Numbered from the stretch's first letter, positions 35,398 through 44,999 are shown. The stretch: 64,000 bases of DNA from Rhizobium sp. Root483D2 (GCF_001426685.1 NZ_LMFB01000009.1:200454-264453); one strand, 5' to 3'. A program made the numbers and translations. The notes: generated by a model from the letters alone, not told the origin.

Positions 35398-35428
35398 TTG
35401 ACTTGCCAGAAGTCCATGCAAATATAAA
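35398..35428 (+). promoter_or_regulatory. candidate sigma-70 type promoter for transketolase operon
   Basis: TTGACT (35398-35403) and AATATA (35421-35426), 17 nt apart, precede the transketolase N-subunit gene. The predicted transcription start would fall in or next to the operator candidate at 35434-35451. Confidence 0.45.
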
Positions 35429-35433
35429 GGCAA

Positions 35434-35451
35434 CTGTATATTTATTCACAG
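35434..35451. promoter_or_regulatory. candidate SorC operator before transketolase genes
   Basis: CTGTATATTTATTCACAG is a partial palindrome (outer arms CTGT/ACAG). Its reverse complement matches the site at 38781-38798 in 13 of 16 core positions (GTGAATAAA shared). It sits just before the ribosome-binding site of the gene at 35462, a position suited to blocking transcription. Confidence 0.55.
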
Positions 35452-35461
35452 AGAGGGTTTC

Positions 35462-36271
35462 ATGCAGCCGAACGATCTCGACCGTATCGCTCAACAGATC
35501 CGTCTGCGCGATCTGCAAGCGGTTTTCGAAGCTGGCGCCGGCCATATCGGCGGGGAAATGTCCGCCATCGACATTCTGACGGCGCTGTATTTCCGCGTTC
35601 TGCGTATCTGGCCGGATCAGCCGAAGAACCCGGAGCGGGACCGGTTTGTCCTGTCCAAAGGCCATGTTGCCCTCGCGCTTTACGTGACACTCGCCAAACG
35701 GGGCTTTATCCCTGAGGAAGAGGTGAGCACGTTTTTAAAGCCGCATTCGCGTCTCAACGGCCACCCGAATTGCAACAAGGTGCCCGGCGTCGAGACCAAC
35801 ACTGGTCCGCTCGGCCACGGCCTGCCGGTTGCCGTCGGCATGGCGAAAGCGGCCAAGCTGACCGGTGCTGCCTATCACACCTATGTCATGACCGGCGACG
35901 GCGAGATGCAGGAGGGTTCCAACTGGGAGGCCATCGCGTCGGCTGCTCAGTTCGGCCTGAACAATCTCACGCTGATCATCGACCACAACCGCTTTCAGCA
36001 GGGGGCATCGCTGCAAGACACCAACAATCTTGCGCCTTTCCCCTCCAAGCTCTCAGCTTTCGGCTGGGATGTCAGCGAGATCAACGGCAACGTCATGAAC
36101 GAGATCGTTCCGGCTCTCGAAAAGCGCGGTTCGCGCCCGCATTGCATCGTTGCCCATACAAATAAGGGTCATGGCATTTCCTTCATGCAGGATACCGTCG
36201 ATTGGCATCACAAGGTGCCGAACGCTGACCAGTACAAGATTGCCGTGGCTGAGCTTTCGGAGGCCCTTTGA
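35462..36271 (+). CDS. transketolase, N-terminal (TPP-binding) subunit
   Basis: Predicted 269-residue protein equal to the N-terminal pyrophosphate domain of transketolase. It has GAGHIGGEMSAIDILTALYF, FVLSKGHVALALY and the thiamine diphosphate motif GDG (145-147) to Asn176 (MTGDGEMQEGSNWEA, IDHNRFQQ). It forms an active enzyme only with the second subunit encoded next, which overlaps it (TGATG). Two-subunit transketolases occur in dedicated catabolic loci, including apulose-4-phosphate transketolase (AptA/AptB). The start at 35462 has GAGAGG 5 nt upstream. Confidence 0.92.
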   Translation: MQPNDLDRIAQQIRLRDLQAVFEAGAGHIGGEMSAIDILTALYFRVLRIWPDQPKNPERDRFVLSKGHVALALYVTLAKRGFIPEEEVSTFLKPHSRLNGHPNCNKVPGVETNTGPLGHGLPVAVGMAKAAKLTGAAYHTYVMTGDGEMQEGSNWEAIASAAQFGLNNLTLIIDHNRFQQGASLQDTNNLAPFPSKLSAFGWDVSEINGNVMNEIVPALEKRGSRPHCIVAHTNKGHGISFMQDTVDWHHKVPNADQYKIAVAELSEAL

Positions 36272-37242
36272 TGACAGACGTGACGAACTCCCCCAAGCTG
36301 CACGATTGCCGCGATGCTTTCGTTGCCGTGCTCGAACGCCTCGGCGCGGACAATCCGAAGATCGTCGCGGTGTGCAACGATTCCGTCGGCTCTTCCAAGC
36401 TTGGAAATTTCAAGTCGAAATGGCCGGAACGCCTGGTCAATGTCGGCATCGCCGAGCAGACCATGGTCGGTGTCGGCGCGGGCCTGGCCAATGGCGGCCT
36501 GCTGCCATTCGTCTGTGGCGCTGCCTGCTTTCTGACTGGCCGGTCGCTGGAACAGATCAAGGCCGACATCGCCTATTCCAATGCGAATGTGAAGCTGATC
36601 GGCATCTCCTCGGGCATGGCTTACGGCGAACTCGGCCCGACGCACCATTCGATCGAGGATTTTGCTTGGACGCGCGTCATCCCCAATCTTCCGGTTATTG
36701 CACCCTGCGATTCCATCGAGACGGCGGCGGCGGTCGAATGGGCGGCGCGTTATGATGGCCCGGTATTCCTTCGGCTATCGCGCGTCGGCGTGCCGGATCT
36801 GCTGCCGGCCAATCATACGTTCGAACTCGGCAAGGCAAACCTGCTGCGGGACGGCGATGCCATTACCCTGATTGCCAATGGCACGCTCACGCACCGGATG
36901 GTGAAAGCCGCCGAAATACTGTCGGCTCAGGGCATCGAAGCGCGCGTTCTCAACATGGCCACAGTTCGTCCGATCGACATCGATGCCGTGGTGGCAGCGG
37001 CTCATCAGACCGGCGCAATCCTAACCGCAGAAGAACACTCGACCTTTGGCGGCCTGGGCTCGGCCATTGCCGAGGTTGTGGTGGCGGAAGCGCCCGTGCC
37101 CATGAAAATCCTCGGCGTACCCGGCATCTTCGCACCGACCGGATCAGCCGAGTTCCTGCTCGACGAATTCGGCATGTCCCCCGCGGCCGTCGCGGAAGCG
37201 GCGATTGCGCTGATTGCACGCAAGTCTAACCGCGCATCCTGA
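36271..37242 (+). CDS. transketolase, C-terminal subunit
   Basis: Predicted 323-residue protein equal to the central pyrimidine domain plus C-terminal domain of transketolase. The catalytic glutamate is seen in NVGIAEQTMVGVGAGLA (Glu62), with GPTHHSIEDFA and a C-terminal transketolase_C domain (VRPIDIDAV, ILTAEEHSTFGGLGSA). It pairs with the preceding N-subunit. ATG at 36271 overlaps the previous stop; a TTG one codon earlier is the alternative. Expected to transfer a two-carbon unit from a phosphorylated ketose to an aldose phosphate. Confidence 0.92.
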   Translation: MTDVTNSPKLHDCRDAFVAVLERLGADNPKIVAVCNDSVGSSKLGNFKSKWPERLVNVGIAEQTMVGVGAGLANGGLLPFVCGAACFLTGRSLEQIKADIAYSNANVKLIGISSGMAYGELGPTHHSIEDFAWTRVIPNLPVIAPCDSIETAAAVEWAARYDGPVFLRLSRVGVPDLLPANHTFELGKANLLRDGDAITLIANGTLTHRMVKAAEILSAQGIEARVLNMATVRPIDIDAVVAAAHQTGAILTAEEHSTFGGLGSAIAEVVVAEAPVPMKILGVPGIFAPTGSAEFLLDEFGMSPAAVAEAAIALIARKSNRAS

Positions 37243-37319
37243 TGTAGGGTTTAGAGTTCGTGCCGGGCGCGGCCGGACCTCCCGGGCCGCGCCCTCAATT
37301 CCTGCTTTCCGGAGCCGCC

Positions 37320-38789
37320 ATGACGACCGCCATCCTCGCCATCGACCAGGGCACCACGAATTCAAAGGCTGTGCTTGTCTCCACCGCCGGCGAAATCCTG
37401 TCGCGTGGATCGTCCCCGGTTGGGATAGAACATCCGCAGCCCGGCTGGGTCGAGCAAAACCCGATGCGCGTGTGGGAATCGGTAAAGGAAGCCATTGCCG
37501 CCTGTCTGAAGGCCGGTCCTGCCATCGACATCCTCGGCATCGCAATTTCCAACCAGCGCGAATCCGTTGCCGTATGGGATGCGGTTACGGGCGAACCGCT
37601 TGGTCCGGTGGTCAGCTGGCAATGCCGGCGCAGTGCACCGGCTTGTGCAGAACTGATCGCGGCCGGCCATGCGCCGCGCGTGCAAGCGTTGACCGGTCTT
37701 CCGATCGATCCGATGTTCCCCGGCCCGAAGATGCGCTGGCTGCTCGACCGCGTCCCTTCAGGCCGTGACATCCGGCTCGGCACGATCGACGCGTGGCTAA
37801 TCCATTGTTTCACGGATGGCGCGGTGCATGCGTGCGACACGGCCAATGCCGCCCGCAGTCAGCTTTTTGATCTGAACAATCAGGTCTGGAGCGACGAACT
37901 CTGCGCGCTCTTTGGCGTGCCTAAATCCACACTGCCCGAAGTCCGCGACAGCGCCGCCCGGTTTGGCGTAACCCGCAATGTGCCAGGCCTTGCGGACGGC
38001 ATCCCGATTGCCGCAGCCATCGGGGACAGCCATGCCGCGCTGTTTGGACATGGCGCATTCCATCCCGGCGACGGCAAGGTGACCTTTGGCACCGGCTCGT
38101 CGATCATGACGACGCTTCCGCGTTTCATTGCGCCCGAGCAAGGCATCACCACGACGATCGCCTGGTCGATCGGCGGCAAGCCGACCTATGCCTTCGAGGG
38201 CAATATTTTGGTGTCCGCAGCATCTCTTCCATGGATGGCCGAGATGCTCGGGCTTCCCGACGTGCAGGCCCTGACCGAACTTGCAGCCACCGCACAGTCC
38301 GGTGGTCCTGGCTTCGTGCCCGCCTTTGTCGGCCTCGGCGCCCCCTACTGGCACTCCGATGCGCGCGCGCTGTTTGCGGGCATCACCTTCGGGACAACAC
38401 GCGCCCAGATGGCACGCGCCGTGACGGATTCGATCGCTTTCCAGGTCCACGACGTCTTCAGGGCTATGGCGTCGCAGTCTCCTGCCCCGCTTGGACGGCT
38501 CTATGCGGACGGCGGGCCGAGCCGCAATGATTTCCTGATGCAATGCGTGGCCGATACGCTGAACCACGCCATCATCCAATGTGACGCGCCGGAAGCCTCG
38601 GCCCTTGGAGCAGCCTATCTTGCCGGACTGTCGCTGGGTGTCTGGCCCGATCTCGCGGCAATCGCGGCTTTGCCGCGCATCGGCAATCCGATAGCCCCGC
38701 GCGCCGGGGATACGCCGGAACGCTTGCAAGTCTGGCAGGATGCAATCTACCGCTCGACCGTTTCCAGCCCTTCATCTATGAGTGAATAA
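37320..38789 (+). CDS. FGGY-family carbohydrate kinase
   Basis: Predicted 489-residue ATP-dependent sugar kinase. Seen are the N-terminal phosphate loop ILAIDQGTTNSKAVLV, the substrate-side GIAISNQRESVAVWD and SWQCRRS, the interdomain KVTFGTGSSIMTTLP and the C-terminal LYADGGPSRNDFLMQ with ASALGAAYLAGL. It is in the glycerol kinase/xylulokinase family and of usual length. The likely role is phosphorylating a ketose (for example apulose, xylulose or a tetrulose) for the two-subunit transketolase. The start at 37320 is preferred to 37260 because DQGTTNSK normally lies within the first 20 residues. The stop codon lies inside a perfect palindrome (38781-38798). Confidence 0.92.
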   Translation: MTTAILAIDQGTTNSKAVLVSTAGEILSRGSSPVGIEHPQPGWVEQNPMRVWESVKEAIAACLKAGPAIDILGIAISNQRESVAVWDAVTGEPLGPVVSWQCRRSAPACAELIAAGHAPRVQALTGLPIDPMFPGPKMRWLLDRVPSGRDIRLGTIDAWLIHCFTDGAVHACDTANAARSQLFDLNNQVWSDELCALFGVPKSTLPEVRDSAARFGVTRNVPGLADGIPIAAAIGDSHAALFGHGAFHPGDGKVTFGTGSSIMTTLPRFIAPEQGITTTIAWSIGGKPTYAFEGNILVSAASLPWMAEMLGLPDVQALTELAATAQSGGPGFVPAFVGLGAPYWHSDARALFAGITFGTTRAQMARAVTDSIAFQVHDVFRAMASQSPAPLGRLYADGGPSRNDFLMQCVADTLNHAIIQCDAPEASALGAAYLAGLSLGVWPDLAAIAALPRIGNPIAPRAGDTPERLQVWQDAIYRSTVSSPSSMSE

Positions 38790-38798
38790 AAATTCACT
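38781..38798. promoter_or_regulatory. perfect palindrome, candidate SorC operator
   Basis: AGTGAATAAAAATTCACT: 7-bp arms around a central AAAA, 14 nt upstream of the SorC-family gene and overlapping the kinase stop codon. It is AT-rich with no T-run, so not an intrinsic terminator. Related sites lie at 35296-35310 and 35434-35451. Autoregulation by the following gene product is the natural reading. Confidence 0.65.
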
Positions 38799-38811
38799 GT
38801 AGGAGATCTCC

Positions 38812-39762
38812 ATGGGACGGCTCAACGAGTTGCGACTGATCGCCCGGATTGCTCAGATGTACCATGTCGAGGGCAAACGGCAGGCCGAGATTGCCGAAAC
38901 CATGCACATGTCGCAGGCCACCGTTTCGCGGATGCTGAAGCGGGCTGAACAGGAAGACATCGTACGCACCACAGTCATCCCGCCGGCGGGCACCTTTGCC
39001 GAGCTGGAGACGGCGCTGCGGGATCAATATGGCTTGACCGAAGCCATTGTCATCGATTGTTCCGAGGACCGCGATGGTGCGATCATGGCGCGGATCGGTG
39101 AAGCCGCTGCCCATTTTCTGGAAGTCACCTTGCAGCAGGACGAAATCGTCGGCGTCTCCAGCTGGAGCCAGACGATCCTGCGCATGGTGGACAATATCCA
39201 CCCGCTGAAGAACGCCAAGGCCAAGTATATCGTGCAAATTCTCGGCGGCATGGGCGACTCGTCGGTGCAGACCCATGCCACGCAACTGACGGCCCGTCTG
39301 GCGAAACTCACCGGCGGCGAGGCACGGCTGCTGCTTGTGCAAGGCATCACCTCCTCGCGGGAAGCCAAGCTCGTGATGCTGGCAGACCCGGTGGTGCGCG
39401 AAACGATGGACCTTTTTGGCCGTCTCAGCCTTGCCATCGTCGGGATCGGCGCGGTCGAACCGTCGGAACTCCTGGCGCGGTCCGGCAATACCTTTTCGCG
39501 CCAGGAAATGGCGATGCTGCATGAGGCGGGTGCGGTTGGCGAGATTTCCTACCGCTTCTACGACAAGGCCGGCAAGCCGGTGGAAACGCCGCTCAACGAC
39601 CGCGTTATCGGCCTTTCGCTTGACGAATTGCGCAAAACCAACCGCGTCATGGCTTTGGCCGGCGGCGAATCCAAGACACTGGCCATCGCCGGCGCCCTGA
39701 AACTGGGCGTCATCGATGTGCTTGTGACCGACAAGTTCACAGCGGCACGGCTCACGGCCTGA
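38812..39762 (+). CDS. SorC-family transcriptional regulator
   Basis: Predicted 316-residue sugar-responsive regulator. The N-terminal HTH reads IAQMYHVEGKRQAEIAETM followed by SQATVSRMLKRAEQE, diagnostic of the SorC/DeoR-like group. The rest is the sugar-phosphate-binding domain (IVQILGGMGDSSVQ, IVGIGAVEPSELLARSG, GEISYRFYDKAG, VMALAGGESKTLAI). Such proteins usually bind a phosphorylated pathway intermediate, here possibly the ketose phosphate made by the upstream kinase. It starts 22 nt after the kinase stop with GTAGGAGATCTCC upstream. Confidence 0.93.
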   Translation: MGRLNELRLIARIAQMYHVEGKRQAEIAETMHMSQATVSRMLKRAEQEDIVRTTVIPPAGTFAELETALRDQYGLTEAIVIDCSEDRDGAIMARIGEAAAHFLEVTLQQDEIVGVSSWSQTILRMVDNIHPLKNAKAKYIVQILGGMGDSSVQTHATQLTARLAKLTGGEARLLLVQGITSSREAKLVMLADPVVRETMDLFGRLSLAIVGIGAVEPSELLARSGNTFSRQEMAMLHEAGAVGEISYRFYDKAGKPVETPLNDRVIGLSLDELRKTNRVMALAGGESKTLAIAGALKLGVIDVLVTDKFTAARLTA

Positions 39763-39778
39763 TCCATTCCCGGATCAG
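39759..39778 (+). other. intergenic hairpin between sorC-type regulator and SDR
   Basis: CTGATCC (39759-39765) pairs with GGATCAG (39772-39778) around a 6-nt loop, overlapping the regulator stop codon. There is no T-run, so it may be an mRNA-processing or partial termination structure rather than a full terminator. Confidence 0.35.
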
Positions 39779-39812
39779 CCTTCGGCCTGCTGCGCAATAT
39801 GGAGGAAAGACC

Positions 39813-40598
39813 ATGAAACGTTTCGCAGGCCAGACGGTATTTGTGACCGGGGGCAACAAGGGCATCGGCCGCGGCATCGCCAAGCGCTTTGCCGAAGAAG
39901 GCGCAAAGATTGCTATCGCCGCAATCGAAAAAGACACGCCGGCAGCGGCCGAAGCGCTGGCGCAGGAAACCGGCGCCGAAGTGATCGGCCTCAGCCTTGA
40001 TGTGACCGACGCGGGAGCCGTGAAAGAAGCCTACGGGGAGACCGAGGCGAAGCTGAGTGCCATCTCGGTTTCCGTCCAAAATGCCGGCGTCATCACGATT
40101 GCCAAGGTGGAGAACCTGACCGAGCGGGAATGGGACCTCAATCTCGACGTCAACACAAAGGGCGTCTTCCTGTGCTGCCAGGAAGCCGTCCGCCGCTTCC
40201 GCGCCAGCGGCACGAAGGGCCGCCTGATCAACACCGCCTCGGGCCAGGCCCGTCAGGGTTTCATCTACACGCCGCATTATGCCGCGTCGAAATTCGGCGT
40301 GGTCGGCTTGACCCAGAGCCTTGCGAAAGAACTCGCGCGTGAAGGCATCACGGCAAACGCGATTTGCCCTGGTATCATCCATACCGAGATGTGGGATTAC
40401 AACGACCGTGTATGGGGTCAGATGCTCGGCGAATATGGCCCCGGCGAACTGATGGCGGAATGGGTTGAAGGCATCCCGATGGGCCGGGCCGGCACACCCG
40501 CCGAAGTTGGCGCACTGGTCGCCTTCCTTGCATCTCCCGACGCCGTCTACATCACCGGCCAGACCATCAATGTCGATGGCGGCCTCATCATGTCCTAG
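39813..40598 (+). CDS. SDR-family oxidoreductase
   Basis: Predicted 261-residue short-chain dehydrogenase. The cofactor motif VFVTGGNKGIGRGIAKRF, NAGV in the middle, the catalytic YAASKFGVVGLTQSLAKEL and CPGIIHTEM are all in place. It resembles sorbitol/xylitol/acetoin-type SDRs. It is the last gene of the transketolase-kinase-regulator operon and the second SDR in this regulon. One may act on the polyol and the other on a stereoisomer, or the two may epimerise by oxidation/reduction. GGAGGAAAG precedes the ATG. Confidence 0.9.
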   Translation: MKRFAGQTVFVTGGNKGIGRGIAKRFAEEGAKIAIAAIEKDTPAAAEALAQETGAEVIGLSLDVTDAGAVKEAYGETEAKLSAISVSVQNAGVITIAKVENLTEREWDLNLDVNTKGVFLCCQEAVRRFRASGTKGRLINTASGQARQGFIYTPHYAASKFGVVGLTQSLAKELAREGITANAICPGIIHTEMWDYNDRVWGQMLGEYGPGELMAEWVEGIPMGRAGTPAEVGALVAFLASPDAVYITGQTINVDGGLIMS

Positions 40599-40702
40599 CG
40601 GGTGCAATATCCGCCCCATGTCCAACTGTTTGCGCGTCTCATTGCGGGCGCGCAAACCGTTTGGAAAGACGAACGATCGCCAGTTGAGCTTCACCGCGTG
40701 GG

Positions 40703-41593
40703 TTATCGAAGGCGAAGCGCCTCCACCAGTAGTGCGAAAGCCGGGGATGCCAGCCGGCAGCTCGGATAATAGAGGTGATATCCCGGAAATGGTGCAGACC
40801 AATCCTGCAGCACCGGAACGAGACGCCCTTCGTCGACCAATGGGCCAAGGTGATCGTCAGGAAGGCAGGCGAGACCCAGCCCATCCAGCGCAGCATCGAT
40901 GATCATCGGGACGTCATTGCAGATGAACTGGCCGGTGACACGCACGTTGAGCGGACGGCCGTCCCTCTCGAATTCCCAAGTATATAATCCGCCAAGCGTC
41001 GGAAGACGCAGGTTGATGCAATTGTGCTGCGTCAGATCATGCGGTGTCTGCGGCCTGGGATGGCGCTCGAAGTAACCCGGCGAGCCGGCGACCATCATCC
41101 GCAGCTCCGGGCCGATCGCAACCGCGATCATGTCCTTTTCGATACTCTCGCCAAGCCGCACGCCGGCATCATACCGTTCGGCGACGAGATCAACGAACCG
41201 CTGGTCGATTGAGATCTCGATATTGACGTCCCGATATTCAGCCATCAGCCTTTTTGCGGCAGGCATAAGAATGGTCTCGGCCGCATGGCGGCTGGAGGTG
41301 ATCCGGATCGTGCCGCCGGGGCTCTGGCGCATCGCGCTCAACGCATCGATCCGGCTGCGGATATCATTGAAGGCGGGACGCAGCGTCTCCATCAACTGCT
41401 CGCCAGCCTCTGTGGGAACGACATTGCGCGTCGTCCGCGTCAAAAGCCGCACCCCCATCCGCTCTTCGATACGGCGCACGGTGTGGCTCAGCGACGATTG
41501 CGACGTTCCAAGCTGGGCGGCTGCCCGCGTGAAGCTGCGCTCTTCCGCCACCGTCAAGAAGGCGATGAGATCGCCCAGTTCATCGCGCTTCAT
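40703..41593 (-). CDS. LysR-family transcriptional regulator
   Basis: Predicted 296-residue LysR-type regulator. The N-terminal HTH is LIAFLTVAEERSFTRAAAQLG followed by SQSSLSHTVRRIEERMGVRLL. The C-terminal inducer-binding domain has GTIRITSSRHAAETIL, DVNIEISIDQRFVDLVAERYDAGVR in parts and ITG-type strands. It is divergent from the aldo/keto reductase gene at 41763 and probably controls it, as is common for LysR pairs. The 169-nt intergenic region should hold its binding sites. Confidence 0.92.
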   Translation of the reverse strand: MKRDELGDLIAFLTVAEERSFTRAAAQLGTSQSSLSHTVRRIEERMGVRLLTRTTRNVVPTEAGEQLMETLRPAFNDIRSRIDALSAMRQSPGGTIRITSSRHAAETILMPAAKRLMAEYRDVNIEISIDQRFVDLVAERYDAGVRLGESIEKDMIAVAIGPELRMMVAGSPGYFERHPRPQTPHDLTQHNCINLRLPTLGGLYTWEFERDGRPLNVRVTGQFICNDVPMIIDAALDGLGLACLPDDHLGPLVDEGRLVPVLQDWSAPFPGYHLYYPSCRLASPAFALLVEALRLR

Positions 41594-41714
41594 TCATGAA
41601 TCCAAAGTATAGGTTCATGCACAACTTAGCATCTAATCAAATGAGACCGCCATGGCTATTTTCACTTAACGACGCGTTGATCTCCCGCTGTTCCCCAACA
41701 GGACATGCGGATGA

Positions 41715-42752
<1,038 letters not shown>

Positions 42753-42795
42753 GCTGGCAATGGCAGACGAACACCGGATCAAAGAGGAAAATCAA

Positions 42796-44001
42796 ATGAA
42801 GAATATTGCCGCAAGCATCGCCATGTCCGCCCTCGCAGCAACGGGTGCGCAGGCGCAGGAGGAACGGCGGCGCGTCGCTCCGCCGGCCGTCTACGACGTG
42901 GCGCCCGGCCTTGGCCATTTCACCGATGACGTGCTTTTCGGCGAAGTCTGGGAGCGCACCGAACTCAAACCACGCGACCGCAGCCTTGTCACGGTTTCGG
43001 TCATCGTCTCGACCGGAAAAACCGCCCAGATCGCCGGCCATGTCGGCCGCGCACTCGATAATGGCGTGACGCCGGAGGAGATCGGCGAACTGATCACCCA
43101 TCTCGCCTTCTATTCCGGCTGGCCGAATGCGATTTCCGCAGTGGCCGAGACGAAGAAGGTCTTCGACGAACGCAACATCGGCGCCATTGCCAGCAGCGGC
43201 GCGGACCGTCTCGAACTTCAGGCTGTTGCCGAAGCTGCAAGATCGGCTTCCGTCAATGCCACGGTCGCTCCCACGGCCGCAGCACTTGCCGACCTGACCA
43301 ACCGCGTGCTTTTCGGCGATCTGTGGCAGCGGCCGGACCTCTCGGCGCGCGACCGGAGCCTCGTCACCATGTCGGCGCTGATCGCCATCGGCCAGCCGGA
43401 ACAATTGCCGTTCCATGCCAACCGGGCGATGGACAACGGCTTGAGCAGCGCAGAAGCCTCCGAAGCCGTCACCCAAACGGCCTTTTACGCCGGATGGCCG
43501 CGCGCCATGTCGGCAGTGCCGGTCCTGCAGCGTGTCTTCGAAAGCCGCAAAGCCGCCGCGCATGCGACGAAAACGGGAGAACCGGCCGTGCATTTACAAA
43601 TTACCAGGGCAAACGCCACGCCGGCGGCGGGGCCGGCGGACTATTTCACCGGCGAAGTTCAGGTTTCCGGACACTACCGGGGAAACGAGCCGGCCAGAAT
43701 CAGCGGCGCAACGGTTGCTTTCACGGCCGGCGCCCGCACCGCCTGGCACACGCATCCGCTCGGCCAGACATTGTTTATCGTTTCCGGCAAGGGCTGGGTG
43801 CAGAAGGACGGCGGCCCTGTCGAGGTGGTCGGACCCGGCGACGTCGTCTGGATACCGCCCATGGTCAAACACTGGCATGGCGCTTCGGCTAGCGAGCCCA
43901 TGACCCATTTTGCCGTCGCCGAGGCTCTCGATGGAAATGTCGTCACCTGGATGGATAAGGTCTCCGATAATGATTACGGACTGGGCCTGAGGATCGACTA
44001 A
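42796..44001 (+). CDS. exported double carboxymuconolactone-decarboxylase domain + cupin fusion
   Basis: Predicted 401-residue protein with a likely signal peptide (IAASIAMSALAATGAQA|Q, cleavage near 20). Two CMD/AhpD-like repeats follow (about 35-125 and 160-250), each with the block RDRSLVTVS or RDRSLVTMS and then HLAFYSGWPNA or QTAFYAGWPRA. A C-terminal cupin (about 280-385) has HTHPLGQTLFIVSGKG and PGDVVWIPPMVKHWHGA. No CxxC redox pair is present in either CMD domain, so peroxidase activity of the AhpD kind is not supported. The start at 42796 has GAGGAAAATC upstream. It probably acts with the adjacent aldo/keto reductase; the reaction is unknown. Confidence 0.85.
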   Translation: MKNIAASIAMSALAATGAQAQEERRRVAPPAVYDVAPGLGHFTDDVLFGEVWERTELKPRDRSLVTVSVIVSTGKTAQIAGHVGRALDNGVTPEEIGELITHLAFYSGWPNAISAVAETKKVFDERNIGAIASSGADRLELQAVAEAARSASVNATVAPTAAALADLTNRVLFGDLWQRPDLSARDRSLVTMSALIAIGQPEQLPFHANRAMDNGLSSAEASEAVTQTAFYAGWPRAMSAVPVLQRVFESRKAAAHATKTGEPAVHLQITRANATPAAGPADYFTGEVQVSGHYRGNEPARISGATVAFTAGARTAWHTHPLGQTLFIVSGKGWVQKDGGPVEVVGPGDVVWIPPMVKHWHGASASEPMTHFAVAEALDGNVVTWMDKVSDNDYGLGLRID

Positions 44002-44017
44002 CCGGCTGGCTGAGCTT

Positions 44018-44054
44018 GAGGAGCCGTCGAAAGGCAAAATCATCGACGGTCCTC
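44018..44054. terminator. strong hairpin, likely bidirectional terminator
   Basis: GAGGA-G-CCGTCGA (44018-44030) pairs with TCGACGG-TCCTC (44043-44054), giving 12 bp with one bulge and a 12-nt loop. It lies between convergent genes ending at 44001 (+) and 44068 (-). Confidence 0.65.
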
Positions 44055-44067
44055 ACACCGCCGCCTC

Positions 44068-44502
44068 TCAACGCACTTTGCGCGCCATCCCGACGGAGCG
44101 GGGTGCGGTTTCAGTAAAACCGAACTGCTGGTAAAGACGGTTTGCCGGGACGTCGGCGACCAGACTTATGTAGGCAGTTTTGGGCAGCTGGCTCTCGATA
44201 TAACCGGTCAGTGCGGCCATGATCATCTTGCCCAGCCCCTTTCCCTGGTGTTCCGGCATGATCGCGATATCGGTGACCTGAAAGAAACAGCCGCCGTCGC
44301 CGATGATGCGGCCCATGCCGACAACAGCGTCACCGTTCATCAGGCAGACGCCAAAAATCGAATTGGGCAGCCCCTTTTCGGCGGCCTCGCGCGAAAAGGG
44401 GCTAAGACCCGACACGTCCCGCAATCGCAGGTAATCGTCGATCCCTGGAACGCGGGGCTCGATGCGGTAGTCGCCATGCTGGGTCACTCTAATGCCTTCC
44501 AA
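44068..44502 (-). CDS. GNAT-family N-acetyltransferase
   Basis: Predicted 144-residue acetyltransferase. The acetyl-CoA motif is seen as VTDIAIMPEHQGKGLGKMIM (Q/R-x-x-G-x-G/A form: QGKGLG), with VVGMGRIIGDGG as the preceding strand and YQQFGFTETAP as the late Y..GF motif. The acceptor substrate is unknown; small proteins of this sort acetylate amines or N-termini. Single gene on the - strand, convergent with the CMD/cupin gene. Confidence 0.88.
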   Translation of the reverse strand: MEGIRVTQHGDYRIEPRVPGIDDYLRLRDVSGLSPFSREAAEKGLPNSIFGVCLMNGDAVVGMGRIIGDGGCFFQVTDIAIMPEHQGKGLGKMIMAALTGYIESQLPKTAYISLVADVPANRLYQQFGFTETAPRSVGMARKVR

Positions 44503-44623
44503 TCCATGTCACGAAAATGCCTGACCACGATTATCGCGTTGCTGGTGGTTGATAGGCAAGCAATGCCGCTGTAAAAAGCGCAGTCACGGAGTCAAATGGC
44601 TCTGGAATTCAAAAGGAACTGTC

Positions 44624-44827
44624 ATGGCTACCGGTACTGTGAAATTTTTTAACGACGACAAGGGCTTTGGTTTCATCACGCCTGAAAATGGGGGACAGGA
44701 TGTCTTCGTTCACGTCTCTTCCCTGCAGCGCGGCAGCTCGCTCAGAGAAGGTGACAAGGTGAGCTTCGAGATCGGCCAGGACCGCAAGACCGGCAAGTCG
44801 AAGGCCGAAAACGTCAGCGTGCTTTGA
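44624..44827 (+). CDS. cold-shock / CspA-family nucleic-acid binding protein
   Basis: Predicted 67-residue single OB-fold protein, of usual CspA length. RNP1 (KGFGFI) and RNP2 (VFVHV) are intact, and the N-terminus is the typical [17 protein letters not shown]. It binds single-stranded RNA/DNA and acts as an RNA chaperone. The ATG at 44624 is preferred over a longer in-frame reading because the family begins here; AAAAGGAACTGTC supplies the ribosome-binding site. Confidence 0.95.
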   Translation: MATGTVKFFNDDKGFGFITPENGGQDVFVHVSSLQRGSSLREGDKVSFEIGQDRKTGKSKAENVSVL

Positions 44828-44844
44828 TTTAACGAGGCTCGTGC

Positions 44845-44878
44845 CTGGCCGGCGGGATATCGCATCCTGCCGGTCCAG
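44845..44878 (+). terminator. hairpin terminator after cold-shock gene
   Basis: CTGGCCGGCGGGAT (44845-44858) pairs with ATCCTGCCGGTCCAG (44864-44878), about 13 bp with one bulge and a 5-nt loop, 18 nt after the stop codon. No long T-run follows. Confidence 0.6.
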
Positions 44879-44999
44879 CACTCCGTTTACCGTCATTGCG
44901 ATTCACTTCGGTAAAACAAGTGGTTCGCTGGCGTTTGCGGGCAGAAGGCGATAGCTTTCTGCGAAGCGGTCAATGAATGTGAACGGCTTAACCGGACGG

